In this document: positions 1 to 12,918 of the stretch, in pieces
How positions within the stretch are numbered: the stretch's first letter is position 1
Layout: each line of letters starts with the position of its first letter
Assembly (NCBI GenBank): GCA_905250115.1
Contig: CAJNOI010000296.1
Location: 21,322 to 85,321, forward strand
Reading direction: 5' to 3'
DNA from: Adineta steineri
Taxonomy: Eukaryota > Rotifera > Eurotatoria > Adinetida > Adinetidae
DNA: 64,000 nucleotides
Notes under the pieces: generated by a model
The model's input: only the letters and a program-made list of their open reading frames with translations
Database searches by the model: none
What the model was told of the DNA's origin: nothing
Position numbers and translations under genes: made by a program

Positions 1-1027
1 TATTCTCTTTTTCTTTCGCACACATTCTCTTCTTTATGCTTTACACTTGTGATAAGCTATATATGTACGTCGACGAACCGCAAAATCGACAAGAGTGCCG
101 ACTCACCTCTCTTACTTACTACTTCATTTATGATTCGAGAGAGTTGAAAAGAGCGAATGGGGCGAAGATGAAAGTGAAAAGAAAAAATAAACAAAAAAAA
201 CGAAGAAAAAAAAAATCCAAGCGTTATATTCATGATAAAAAGAATGGTACTATGAAAATAGAAGAAAGAGGAAAAAAACGAATAACTATATGAAGCATCT
301 AGTCCTCTTTTCAAAATATGCCAACAACCTTAGTCAATATACCGATATCAAATACCAATGTATGACTAATCATTGTGTAGGTGGCAAACAAAATATATAC
401 ATGTGTATGTCTAGATGATGACGTCAAATACAATTTTTAAGTATCTACTATTATTTGCTACATATACATTTATAATCTCAATGAAAAACGAAGATAAATA
501 TATAAAATTTCAATAGTAAAATAAAAATAATCATATACTTAGTTTTTATTTATGAGAAATACTTATAAAATCTGTTCTCTTTTTTTTCCTTCTTTTCTTG
601 TTCCATGTTTGTCTCTATTAATATAGATCTTTTTCCATACAAACACTCTTCTATTCTCAGTGCATATATACAACGATATGCTAAATCAACAAACAACGAA
701 TATGACGACTTTTCTTTTCTCTTTTTCTTCGTCTTCTTTCCATCTCTTCTATCATTCTGTCACCGAGTATTTCTCTTTTGCAGATATATCTAACAAACCA
801 TACGATCATGTTGACGAGAGATTTTTTTCTGCTTTCATGTCCAAGGTACATATGATGTAATTGATGGTTATAAAGGATAGAAGAAGAAGAAGAAGAAGAA
901 GAAGAAGAAAAAAAAATAAGATAGATTGATGATATATTTTATTCTACTTCTTTTTTCTTCTACTACAGATACCAATAATTCTCTTGTTACGAATAAGACA
1001 AAGCAAAAAGGAAAAAGAACAACTTAC
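1..1027. other. No gene seen; probable intron of the PP2A subunit gene
   Basis: I see no supported coding sequence here. The open frames are short, overlapping and low in complexity (Lys/Arg-rich on plus, Phe/Ser-rich on minus). The minus-strand gene whose first two exons lie at 1028-1527 ends at a good splice donor at 1027-1026, so this stretch is probably its second intron, with the rest of the gene beyond the left edge. Confidence 0.4.
881..910. repeat. (GAA)n microsatellite
   Basis: About ten uninterrupted GAA/AGA triplets run into a poly-A stretch. This is a simple purine tract in non-coding sequence. Confidence 0.9.
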
Positions 1028-1527
1028 TTGTTGTTGATCGATGCTGCCGGTTATTGTAGTATTAGGAGTAGTACTACCATTTACTATTGGATATTTTTTC
1101 TTCAGAGAACGCTGTTTCCGTTCATCATTAGTACTAATTTTACCAGGAGTATTTTCACCATTTGATGGAATTGAAGATAAACCATTACGTGGACTTGAAG
1201 CTGTTCGTGGAACAGGTGAAACAGGTGGTGAATCAAAATGTTGTGGTTTTGAAAACCCACCACCACGTGTTGTATAAGTCTATATACAAAAAAAGTTCAT
1301 ATCGCTCAATATTATGAGAATTATCTTTTTTTTTCAGTTTCTATTCGGCATACACACACCTTCGGATAAATGATAGGATCAGGCATTTTACTATGTGTTC
1401 GAACATTTTGTAATGCAGTATATAGTGTTGTACGTGTATCTGATAATGAAAGCCATTGCAAAAATAAATCATTAACCATCTTTGTGACGGGTATTGATGT
1501 CAGTGTTGTCGATGTTGAATTGTTCAT
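1028..1527 (-). CDS. PP2A regulatory subunit B''-like, N-terminal exons (partial)
   Basis: Two exons join in phase: 1527-1360 (56 codons from an ATG) and 1279-1028 (84 codons). The intron has GTGTGT..ATAG ends, and a GTAAGT donor follows the second exon. The N-terminus carries KMVNDLFLQWLS, which resembles the start of vertebrate PPP2R3B (PR48/PR70). A Ser/Pro-rich linker follows, typical before the EF-hand core of B'' subunits. In that family the protein directs the PP2A catalytic/scaffold dimer to substrates in a calcium-sensitive way. The diagnostic EF-hand core is not in the window, so the assignment rests on about 40 N-terminal residues. It could be another protein with a similar N-terminus. 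Confidence 0.5.
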
Positions 1528-1807
1528 TTTTCGTAAATTCTATATTAAACTATTACAAAACTAAATGAACGGCATTTATATCTGAAAGATGAAATTAACT
1601 AAGCATCATTCTCTTCTTCTTCGTAGTTTTTCTTTTGTATAAAACATGCAAATTTAAAAACAAAAATATAGATATATATAGATTTGAACTAATACACAAA
1701 AATTAAGAACTAAAGATCAGTCATATTGCTTTTTTTTATGCAAGACTATGTATGTATACTTATATTTTATTAAAATATTCACCAGAAAAAAAAGAAAAAA
1801 CAAAGAA

Positions 1808-4105
1808 TTAAAATTCGTCGCCATAGAATGAACTTCGACGAAATATCCATTTATCGCAATTATTATCGGTTTTTTCAATAACGGTCATCTAAATATAATA
1901 AAAAATAATATGGAAATTATTTTTCATTGACAATTATTTACTGTAAGAAAATCAACATTTCGAATAACATGGGGTAATGTTTCCGGACGGAATTTCCCAC
2001 CACACAATTTACGTGTACATGTTTCTAAACTTGGAGCATGTGCTAAATAAAAATAGTGAACCTGAATTCTTCTTTTAAAAAGAATATATAGATATATTTG
2101 TACCGATAAATAAAATATGTATTTGTTGTTGTGGTGACATTTGTCCTTGTTGTATTTGTGAAATATATTCACTTTCATGCATCTTAAGTATACTTGATGT
2201 AACAGCATGACTTCGTTGATAGAATTCTAGCTCAGTTTCATATTGAGATACTTCAGCTAAACTCATATGTTCGTGATATTGTTTATCAATAACATATTTA
2301 TTTTCTAACAGTTCTTTTTTAGTCATAAATCTTGGCATTGTTAAAACATTGCTTGCTTCATTTACTGTATACCAGCCAGTACATTCGAATAGACCTGGTT
2401 CAATTCTTAAAAGAAAAAAAACAAGATATTTTGTTGTTTTTTTCTTTTGGAACAAAATTTTATTTATAATATTTACCGAATTTTCATTTTATTATTTAAT
2501 TGTAAACCATCAAGGATTTTGGCCGCCGTTTGAACACAACGTAAAGATGGAGATGAATAACAATAGCTTATATGAATATTTTTACCTTTTAATACAGTTC
2601 CTAATAGAAAAATAAGTATTACTAAAATATACAAATCGAAGATATAAAATATATTTACCTGTATGAAAAGCGTCTTTGAGACCTTTGTATGTAAGTGGTG
2701 GATCAAGATCAAAATCTCGAATAGATGCACGGAATGGCAATGTTTCCCTAGAATAGAATTTTGTAGATATATCGATTAATTTCAATAAATAGATCGGAAA
2801 AATATATTTTTGTTTTTTGACTACTAAGAAGAAATGTTATATTTGCATTCACTTGTTATTATATCACACATATTTAAAATATTGTACTACTCAGAATTAT
2901 TCTCATTGCATAGTCATAAAATGCATGATTTATAATAAATAGAATTTTTTTGTTGAAAACTTACGGTAAAATAGGTGAGAAACGACAAAAATTTCCATCT
3001 TTATCAAACGCTTGTCGTAACCATTGTGAGGAATAATATCGATCTAATCGCTCACCATGCCGAATTACTAATAAACGAATAGGACCTTGTGTAACTGGTA
3101 ATGGACTCATAGGTGGATATGCAGTGCCACGAACAAGATCAATATTTAATTCTGGAGTTTTCGATGATGATCCTGTATTCACCGGATTCTTTGGTATGGT
3201 GGATGATGATTTAAAAATTCTACGTATGAATTTGCTTACACCCTTTTTCTCTTTTGTTTTATTATCAATTGCTGATGCACCCATTGATTGTTTTTTATTA
3301 ACACCCATTGATGGTGATGATAATGGCGGAAGATTCATACTTGATGCGCGACTATTTGCTATCGAGCTCAACTGGAAATCACTTGTTGTTTTATTAATCG
3401 TAAAATTAGTAATGGATGAAGAATCTGAATCACGACGGTGTTCGTTATCGTTTCCAGAATGTCGAGAAGTACTTGTTGGAAGTCGATCTTCATTTTCTAA
3501 TTCATCATCTGTTGTTATATGTGTTCCTGATAAAGATGTAGCCACTTTGTCTCGTGATAATCTTAATGATGATACACCTGAATCCGTATCGTGATCCTAA
3601 AAATATTCAATGATTATTTACTATGATATAAATTAAAGTCCTTTAAATATCATTTCTAGATGTATACCGGTGTTAAGCTAGCTTTTTCTGTCGTAGGTTT
3701 TGAAATCATATATTTAGCCACTGACGTTTTTTTTATAATGAATCAGAAAAGAAAAACATTTGAAGTAAAAAAATACTCTTTTTCAATATCACTAGATCTC
3801 ATATCAGTAATAAAGCAATACATATAACTTACAGGTGTAACAAAAAAGATACAATCATATTTACACCTTTTATTTTTCTTCTCGAAACTTAAAACTTAAT
3901 GATAAAAATTGTTTTAATATTTCAATTTAAATTACAAAAAAAAACAACTAACCTTTAATTCATCTAAAAGATCAAGATATTGGTCTTGAGAATCGACATC
4001 TTCGTGAAATGGTTGACTTTTATTGATGTTAAGAGAGTTTTTCTTCTCTTGTCCTCGAGCACTAATAACACCAGTTTCTTCTGTCGTCAAATCATCTTGA
4101 ATCAT
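1808..4105 (-). CDS. UBASH3/TULA-like histidine phosphatase
   Basis: Seven exons join in phase: 4105-3953, 3596-2965, 2747-2659, 2600-2477, 2405-2104, 2042-1942 and 1888-1808 (TAA). All introns have GT..AG ends. The first half is acidic and Ser-rich with no recognisable UBA or SH3 domain. The second half is a phosphoglycerate-mutase-like fold: the phosphohistidine motif LLVIRHGERLDRYY, then SSPSLRCVQTAAKIL, then the second catalytic histidine in ILFIAHAPSLETC. These three blocks match the C-terminal phosphatase of TULA/STS proteins (tyrosine phosphatases) and related ecdysteroid-phosphate phosphatases. Substrate cannot be told from sequence. The catalytic residues look intact, so the enzyme should be active. 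The start is the first ATG of exon 1; an extra upstream exon cannot be excluded. Confidence 0.82.
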
Positions 4106-7100
4106 ACCTTGTTGCCAAATAAAATTTTATTCCTTGAAATAATAAATAAATATAATAATCACTAGTGTAGAAAAGAAAAGGGTAAATTTATACTATTGAC
4201 ATTTCTCTATTAAAGAATTAGAAAAGAAAAATATCTTTCTATCATTTCGATCAAATGATGACATCAGAAACATTAATGATAATGATGAATAGGAGAGAGA
4301 AAAAACGCATTAAACTATGAATACGAAGAGAGCCTTTTCTTTCTACCCTGCAGTGTACGACATCGATAGTACATAAGCAAAAGAGCACGCGAATGTGTGA
4401 GCATATAAACTCAGTCATGTGAAGAGAAAAAAAAAAACATGCGAAATATTCATGTATGTGAGAAAAAAAATAAATCAAGGACTGTCTGTCATAAAAAAAA
4501 ATCTTTTTTTCTTTCTTTATTTACTTTCTTATGTAGATTAGACAAGAATAGGTAAATGATTGAGTTCATTTATATGATTTTTATGCTATACTAATTAGAT
4601 TTTCTAGATGATATATCAATTTGACCGAATAATAGAGAGAATAAATCAAATTATTTCTAATAAATAACAAAGAATCAAATAGATACTTCTAGTCATGTCA
4701 TCTATATTCTAGATTAAATAAGATATACGTATATGTCAATAATATTTCTATGAAAAAAAAAAATTTGATAGATATTTAGAGAGACGTACTTAAATAATGG
4801 ATTGATAGATAGCCAATATTGATCATGTGAAAATGAAGACATTTGAAATGACAAAAATCAGATTTATTCAGTGTCTTTTATAAATTAACAAACAGTAATC
4901 AAATATGAATCATTGAAATATTCATTTGAAAGAAACAGAAAATACGTTTATATTAAAGGTATGATACAGGTGGATTAAGATTACGATATTGTACAAAGAA
5001 AGAATTTTTCTCATTTGCTATTGGTTACGAAAAAATGACGAAATCAACTTGACAATATTGATGTCGCTTGTAAACAATCAGTGTATGGATTTGTTAGATA
5101 TTTACAATAAAGCTGTTCTAATGAAATAAAACTACATTTTTAATTCAGTTCATATTCTATTATCAATAAACTTAATCTTCAATACTTTTTACAATATTCT
5201 CTTGAAATTTGAGTGGTACCTAAGAAAAAAAACGTCCTCGTCAGTAATACCCTAGAAGAACTGTTAACAATTCGATAACAGTATTTTTAATGTAATTTAT
5301 TTTCCAATATTATAAAGTAAATAGATGACAAAAAACAGCTCGTAGCTGAATTGTATGTTTTCTTTAGTTATATTTTATAACAGCAGGACAATTTTATGTA
5401 AAAAATAATACATTTTTTTTATAACATACGCAATAAAATAATAATCATTATATATATTTTCATTGCTTTGATTCATATAAATAATCCAATATGCGTTCTA
5501 TAGAATAATTACATGATTACTTTTGATGATATATCGAAGTTAAAATAGTACAACTGCATTTTTGAAAAAGATATTAAAGTAAGCATATATCTACTAGCTA
5601 TGTAGAATATTCTCTAACTAAACAAATCACCATTGGAAACATATATTTGTCGAATAATCTATATGGAATTCTATAGATATTTTTCAAATATGGCACTATA
5701 TTTCAGAATTCAAGGTCGATCGAACCATAATAGTATTAACGAATAAAAATCGAGAAAAACTAGAATAATGAAATATGAAGATTACTATAACTTATTATAG
5801 AGAACGGAACATAATTGACAAAGCACTATAGTCCAGAGTCATGTAGGTATTTTTATTAAGATTCTTTTTGCAGTCAAACATGCTTGATTTGATCAAACCT
5901 GATGTATTCAATTAACAGTATATCGTCCAACAAAACCTAGATCTAGCTGATAAGATACTTTATCAGAAAAAAGTGCAGTGAAATCTCTATTAATAAATGC
6001 TATCTGATAAAGCACTATCTTATACTGAATGGCGATATTTTCCATGAATTACCTAATTCGAATTCGAATATAAACGGACAACTCACTGCCGTACATTGAT
6101 TCAAAAATAAACGAGAATAAACCGTATCTTGAGCTCCACAATAGTCAACGATTTAGCTGTATATAATTATAATTGATATAATTGAGTTGATACCATCAAC
6201 CTCCAAGGCTCTATATTATACTATACAGATTATAATTGAGAGAAACGTTTTCTCTACTCTCTGAGATGAATGGAAGTCCATATATAAATTATAAATAATC
6301 CTTGCAGAGAAACTTTATTGTTTTCCGTTTTTTGTAAGGTATCTACTCAAAATCCTTCTGTATTGAGATACAATCAATAGTATCTATAATAATGAATCTA
6401 GAAAACATTTTAATCTGTGATAATAGTAGAATTTTATGATAAATAAATCTTGAGGGTGTGAGTGTGAGTCTCCTATTCTACTTAAGTAAAGATTTATAAG
6501 TTGACTTATTTTCGACGTATGATCTGATATTACTAGGAAATCTATAAAAGAAAAGAAAAACTTTTGAGCAACTCGATTTCTAATGAATAAACGTTTTTGA
6601 GTGAAATTCACAGATTTTGTATCAGTTTCGATGATTTCAATGGAGAGCATTAAAGAATATACTTAATTTCTTCGAGAATTAACTACTTTTGTTAATAAAT
6701 TAGTGGTTTTATCTTGCAGTTATATATCATATTGAAGGAGTTACTTTTAGAGTAAAACTGATGTTTGCTTGTCTACCTGATTGGTACTAAGTATTGATAT
6801 CATTTTCATACATAAATATAAAATATAGTAAAAATATTTATAGAACCTTGATATTAATGTATTAAAAATTCATACTATAAACTCCTTTTTTTCTTAGTAA
6901 ATAAAGTAAAAATTAAGATATTTCGAGTCAAGATGTCGCCAATTATCATTAGATGTTTCCATAGTTCTTAATAAAATAAAGACAAACTTTACAATTTCAT
7001 TGGGTCAAATATTCTTTGGAATATAAGTGTGTACTCTTACTAAAGTCAAAGGTAAAGGTGATTATCAAACAGAGTGCATTCTCTTTGGACTTTCGTCAAG

Positions 7101-7134
7101 AGTATATGACATATTCATTTTAGATTTTAACAAG
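4106..7134. other. Long AT-rich intergenic stretch
   Basis: About 3 kb with no supported gene. Open frames are short and look like AT-rich noise, including a 88-codon minus frame at 6384-6650 with no motif. It holds the presumed upstream regions of the histidine phosphatase (minus) and citrate synthase (plus). No repeat, TIR or RNA gene was recognised. Confidence 0.55.
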
Positions 7135-8949
7135 ATGCCACTTCCCACACGATCATTTACTCGTCTCATAAATTCAACAGTTCGACCAGTATATTTCGAA
7201 TTTTATGCATTTGATTTATAACTATTGTATATGTTCTCATATAGAATCATCTCGTTGGTTTACAATCCAAATGTTATTCATCGACACAAGCAACTGTAAA
7301 ATTCTTTTACATTGAAATAATAGTTTTCGTTTTTCTTTTTTTTAGGATCTAAAGGAAGTATTACGTGATCTTATTCCAAAAGAACAAAAACGTGTAGCTG
7401 CATTTAAATCTCAACATAAAGATGTACCAATTGGTCAAGTAACTGTTGATATGGTAATGAAAATAAATTTCATTTATCGATTATTATTCATCATAAAATA
7501 TTTTGTCTTGTATAGATTTATGGTGGTATGCGTGGCATCAAAGGTCTTGTTTATGAAACATCAGTATTAGATGCAAATGAAGGTATTCGTTTTCGTGGTA
7601 AAACAATAACAGAATGTCAAGCTGAATTACCAAAAGCAAAAGGTGGTGATGAACCATTACCTGAAGGTCTTTTCTGGCTTTTAGCTACATCCCAAGTACC
7701 AACTCAACAACAAGTAATCATTGATATTCAAATAAAATATTTAAAAAAGTTTCATTATGAAATATAAGGTTGACTGGGTTACAAAAGAATGGAATAATCG
7801 TGCTGATATTCCTCAACATGTTGTAACAATGTTAAATAATTTTCCAGCACAACTTCATCCAATGTCACAATTTAGTGCTGCTATTACTGTTCTTAATCTT
7901 GGCTCAAAATTTGCTAGAGCTTATTCGGATAATGTACCAAAATCAAAATATTGGGAAGTTAGTGTTATTTTGCTTTTCTAAAAAGATTTTTTAATCGAAT
8001 TTTTCTAGTATGTTTACGAAGATTCAATGGATTTAATTGCTAAATTACCAACAATTGCTTCTATTATTTATCGAAATTTATATCGTGATGGATCAGCTAT
8101 TGGTGCTATTGATTCAAAAAAAGATTGGTCATGGAATTTTGCCACTATGTTAGGTTATGATAATAAGCAATTTGTCGAATTACTTCGTCTTTATTTAACA
8201 ATTCACAGGTAAAACATAAAATTAAATTCATAATTCTTTTATTTTCTTTCTAAAATTAGTGATCATGAAGGTGGTAATGTTAGTGCTCACACAAGTCATC
8301 TTGTTGGTAGTGCACTTTCTGATCCATATTTATCAGTTGCTGCAGCTATGAATGGTCTTGCTGGACCACTTCATGGTCTTGCAAATCAAGAAGTTCTAAT
8401 TTGGATAACAAAATTAGTTGAAAAAATAGGTGAAACACCAAGTGATGAACAAATCAAACAATATGTTCATGAGACACTTAAAACAAGTGTTGTACCCGGT
8501 TTTGGACATGCTGTTTTACGTAAAACTGATCCACGTTATACATGTCAACGAGATTTTGCACTTAAACATTTGCCAAATGATAATATGTTTAAAATTGTTT
8601 CACAACTTTATAAAGTTGTACCACAGTTACTCGGTGAACTTGGTAAAGTTAAAAATCCCTGGCCAAATGTTGATGCACATTCCGGTGTTCTTCTTCAAGT
8701 AGATTTATTTTGATTTTTATATAATTTCTATGATTTAATTATCTTTTTTACTTTTAGCATTATGGTATGAAAGAAATGAATTTTTATACTGTTTTATTTG
8801 GTGTTTCACGTGCACTTGGTGTTCTTTCTCAAATGATATGGTCACGAGCATTAGGATTTCCATTAGAACGACCTAAATCAATGTCGACCGATGGTCTGAT
8901 GGCTTTAGTAGCTGCTACCGGTGATAAACAAAAATCTAAGGCAGCTTAA
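7135..8949 (+). CDS. CS: Citrate synthase, mitochondrial
   Basis: Condenses acetyl-CoA with oxaloacetate to citrate in the mitochondrial matrix, the first step of the TCA cycle. Seven exons join in phase: 7135-7188, 7346-7453, 7516-7713, 7769-7957, 8009-8208, 8260-8698 and 8758-8949. The catalytic set is present: the His of [11 protein letters not shown], the His of [16 protein letters not shown], and the Asp of [15 protein letters not shown]. The protein is about 460 residues, close to animal citrate synthase (466 in human). The first exon is my choice: its 18 codons ([18 protein letters not shown]) are basic and hydroxylated like a mitochondrial presequence, and its GTATAT donor joins in phase to the exon that opens [14 protein letters not shown]. 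That exon is less certain than the rest. Confidence 0.97.
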
Positions 8950-9505
8950 ATTCATTTAGGAAATATTTGTGTATGTATTATCAATCAACATCAATATATT
9001 AAATTTTTTTCATTCGTATTTAATATTTTATTTCCTCTTTAATAAGATCGATTATAATAACTTTTTATTATCGAGAATAGCTATTTTTTTTTCATTTCAT
9101 CTGTGTTACTATTACTTTAGGAAAATAAAAACAAATTAAATAGGATACAGTAATATAATGTTATTTTTTATTTAAAACCTATCTTGAAAATATCTATCAC
9201 AATAATGAAGAGCTAAATCAAAATGTAACGAAAATAACTAATTGTTTTTGATTTTAACTAATAAATAACATGATCAGTTATGAAATTCATTTATTGAAAA
9301 TAATGCATCCATCAAAAGTTTTTCAATCAAAAGCGAATTTATACTATGCATTGTCGAAGAAATATCCTGTAGATTATTAATCTATTGATGTATGATTTAT
9401 ACTTGATATTATGTTGGAATCTACATTTTTATCTTTAGTGAGCTAAATTTCCTTTAATATATATATATATATATATATATTTAATATTAAACAATAGTAT
9501 TAAGT
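8950..9505. other. Convergent 3' intergenic region
   Basis: AT-rich sequence between the citrate synthase stop and the stop of the minus-strand serine-rich gene. Apart from the TA microsatellite, nothing was recognised. Confidence 0.5.
9456..9480. repeat. (AT)n microsatellite
   Basis: About twelve uninterrupted AT dinucleotides close to the 3' end of the adjacent minus-strand gene. Confidence 0.9.
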
Positions 9506-10706
9506 TTATATCATAGTTTCATCAAACAGCAAGCCAACATTAAGAGCTGATCGAACATTACGTAATGTTAAATTAGATTTTTTAATATCAGTAGATGATT
9601 TTTGTTTTTCATTGTTTAATGATGTTACAGATTTTAGAGATTGAGATGGATGGACGAGCATAGCATTGGATTTGACATCTTCTATATTAGGTAGTATTGA
9701 CTCTTGAGAAGTATTCGATTCATACGATGTATGATCCGATGATACTAAAAAAAACTATTTAGAGGAATATGATATATGTATATTTACTTTGTGATGAACT
9801 AAATTTTTCTTTAGGAGAATATCGTTCCAGTTTCTTTGCTTCGTCAATGATTGATTCAGGTTGAATAAATAACTGTTCTTTATTTATACTGTTACGCTTT
9901 GTTTGTATATTTTCTAATACACTATTATTTAACAATGTTGATTTCAATTTAGACAAAGATAAACGATCATTATTCGATGTCTCTACTTTTCTCATAGGAC
10001 GTATCGATGTATTGAATGATTGTGTATGTACCACTGTGTCTTCAGAATTCGTCTCTGAAATTATATCATTAATAAAACTTTTCTAAAAAATACTTTTTAA
10101 AATTTATTAAAATCAATAGTATATTTATAAAAGCATTACTTGATCATCTGTTGTTATAATAAAACTAGTACTGCTTACTTGAATTCCCTTATTTGTCGGT
10201 ACAATTTTTTTCAAAGGTACTGACGGAATATTTAAATTATCAAAATTAAGATTATTTTTATTATATATATTAGCGGTCTGTGTTGTACTAAGTTGTCGAT
10301 CATTACTCGTTACTGTATGATTCAATGGTTCAAGATAAATTTGATCAACAGTGACATTTCTATGCGCTGAATAACATTCTACTGCAGTGGAAGAAATTAT
10401 TCGTCGTACTGTGACTCTGTATGAAGAAGGATCGAAAGGTTTTTGTTTTATATATATTCCTTTTGAACAAGACGATTCACGAAATAAATAATGTGGGGAC
10501 CGTTGATAGAAATCTAAAATTAAGAAAAATGCATAGATTTTCTATTTTTGTACTACTAAAATGAATATACTTCGTTGAAAACAATAGCCATCACATCTTA
10601 TTATCGGTTGTGGTATACGAACTGTAGGAGTACATTTGAACTTTCTATTCTTGTAAGGTTGAGTTGAATGACATTGATGTGATGAATTAAAACTAGACTG
10701 TTTCAT
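9506..10706 (-). CDS. Serine-rich protein of unknown function
   Basis: Not recognised. Minus-strand exons can be joined in phase from an ATG at 10706, through about 10575, then from 10513 to about 10141, then from about 10055 to 9787, then from 9745 to the TAA at 9506. The junctions use GTATAT, GTAATG and GTAAAT donors with TTTTAG-like acceptors; the acceptor near 10055 is the weakest. The product is about 330 residues, rich in Ser, Thr, Asn and Lys, with no signal peptide, membrane segment or recognisable domain. It looks disordered. Continuity of frame across four exons is the evidence that it is real. The 5' end may extend further. Confidence 0.55.
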
Positions 10707-11584
10707 TTGATTTATTGTTTCTATGTTTACAAAAGAATATTTTTCAATCGTTCTTTTTATAAATAAATGTGAATTACAGTAACATATTTACTAGAGAGAT
10801 ATTCATATTAGTTAATACAATTTCGAGATGAATTACATTGAAAAAAAAGAACAATTATTAATTTTCTCATTTGCGCTATTTTCTTTTAAATATTCTATTT
10901 AATAAGAATCTATATTTAATACGATACGGAACAAAACTTTTATGTAATACTACGCAAGTTTTCTTACTTTCTCGATGTGCACATCAGACTTGTTATTTTG
11001 CTTCGAGCTTACTAGTGTAAAAGCTCGTCTCTTACGTTGTCTAATATAAAATAGCTACTATTTCTGTGTGAATATATTTAGTTTAAATATTAAAAAAAAA
11101 CTTCTATTGTCTAGTAAAATATAAATCGTATCGTAGATACTTGCATAAAGCACATAGAAAAATCATAAGATAGTATTTATATAATACAAATCGATTTAGG
11201 ACTGCCGATTAATTTCGGTTATTTTCTTTAATCCCTAAACCAATAATTGGCTGCGTGTTTAATAAGTCCATCAGTCACCTAAATAACTGTAATAAATCGG
11301 TGTTTTTATCAATGTATGCGACATGAATGAGACCTCGTAACTTGCACTTTGTTTCTTGACTTCGTAGGTTATTAGTTATACTCTGTAAAAGTCCATTATT
11401 TTCTGGAATAACTACTGTTCTGACGAAAAATCAAAGCAGAAAGTTTTGAAATTTTATCTTGCTAAAATAATCATAATAAAAAGTTTAATTATACTTTATC
11501 TCACGTTTCTGTCGTTGAAAGTGACATAATCATTTTTCCTTTTTTTTCTTTCAACAAGTAATTGCAATATCATACAAAATATAT
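10707..11584. other. Intergenic, nothing recognised
   Basis: AT-rich sequence between the serine-rich gene (reading left) and the F-box/LRR pair (reading right). It probably holds upstream regions of both. No coding or repeat signal is clear. Confidence 0.45.
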
Positions 11585-12918
11585 GATGCGCGACGAATAT
11601 GTATTCACTGACTAGGAAGAAAAAATAAAAACACATTATACTATCAACATATACAGCAACACAACACGCATTTCATTACCTTACCGGTAGAACTTGTCTA
11701 CCGAATTCTCGATCATCAATCAGATCTCACAATTATATGCTCAATGAGAAATGTATGCCAACGGTTCAATAGAATCCTAGACAGTTATCACCGATATAAG
11801 GTAAATGTTTTTTCTATTATGACGGCCTAGTTTTTATTTATTGACTCTCGAAATATTTTTCATTTTCACAATCTCTATTTAAGTAGCATAACTTCAATAG
11901 CATATACACGAATAACGTATGTTTCACCCAAATTAATTTATCCTTTATTAATCTCATCTAAATATCGCACGTTTTAAACTAGCTATTATGTCATAAATAT
12001 AAGATGTTTATATAAGAATGGAAAAAAGCATAGAACATTATTATTTGCCTTTTTGCGTCTATTTAAACACTTCTTTGTACATATCATATTCATAATAAAA
12101 ATCAGATTTTGAAAGAAATTATTTCACACCTAAAGAATAATAATGAACGATACAACAAACTTCTTTAAACTCTAAATCATTTAGTACAATACACTGTGCT
12201 TTGTCCGCAATAATGCAAAATCTTCACCATTAAACTACATAGAATACATTTACGAACAATTATTCATTCAACAGAAATTCTTTTTTCCTGTATAAGCATT
12301 TGAAACCTCAAGAAACGCACAGATAAAACTTTCTGAACATCCTTCATCTTTAATAACCTCTTTCCAGTCTAGATTTTCACAAAATATGATCCTATTCTAT
12401 GCAGTATATAAAATTCTAGAAATACTCATACCGACATGCAAAAGCTGCACAAAGTGGTCAGAGCAACATTTATTTCACTGCTCTAACTCTTCATCTATAT
12501 TGTGTCTTTACTTTCATTTTTCATCTAGACAATTACTACATTAAATTTCATCTACAATGGAATCCGAGATGTTGCAGCGCAATATTTGGCTGACGCATTA
12601 CAACACAACACAGTAACACTCATTATCTGTCGATCTATGGCATATCATTATCTCCACTTTTATATCTAGACCCTCACACTCACGACACTAAACCTCTCCG
12701 AGAATAAAATTGGAGATATTGGAGCACAATCTCTGGCTGTTGCATTAAAAGACAACACAGTAACTTTTCTTCTCTCTTCTTCTATGCCATGTATTTTTCT
12801 TGAATATTTTATCTAGACACTCACTACACTAAATCTGTGCAACAATATAATAGAAAATGGTGTGGAGATGGAAATATGGGAATTACTTGGACGCAATAAA
12901 AGCGAAGAAAAAGTGTGA
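11585..12918 (+). pseudogene. Truncated F-box/LRR gene, upstream tandem copy
   Basis: This is a shortened homologue of the intact gene at 13926-17105. An F-box segment around 11677-11800 reads LPVELVYRILDHQSDLTIIC and ends in a GTAAAT donor. It is followed by only three LRR exons: 12529-12612 (84 nt), 12670-12759 (90 nt, with a 6-nt duplication of CTCACA) and the terminal exon 12817-12918 with a TGA stop. The intact copy has ATGGCAAATC ahead of its F-box. Here about 42 bp between two TTTC repeats is missing, and the start codon goes with it. The upstream sequence and the 3' flank match the second copy, so this is a tandem duplication. It could still be expressed from another start, but I read it as broken. 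Confidence 0.65.

Noticed and set aside
36..314. Two overlapping 85-codon frames on opposite strands
   Set aside because: Low-complexity Lys/Arg on one strand and Phe/Ser on the other, from a purine-rich tract; no motif and no splice context.
6384..6650. 88-codon minus frame in the 3-kb spacer
   Set aside because: No domain, AT-rich noise composition, no in-phase neighbours.
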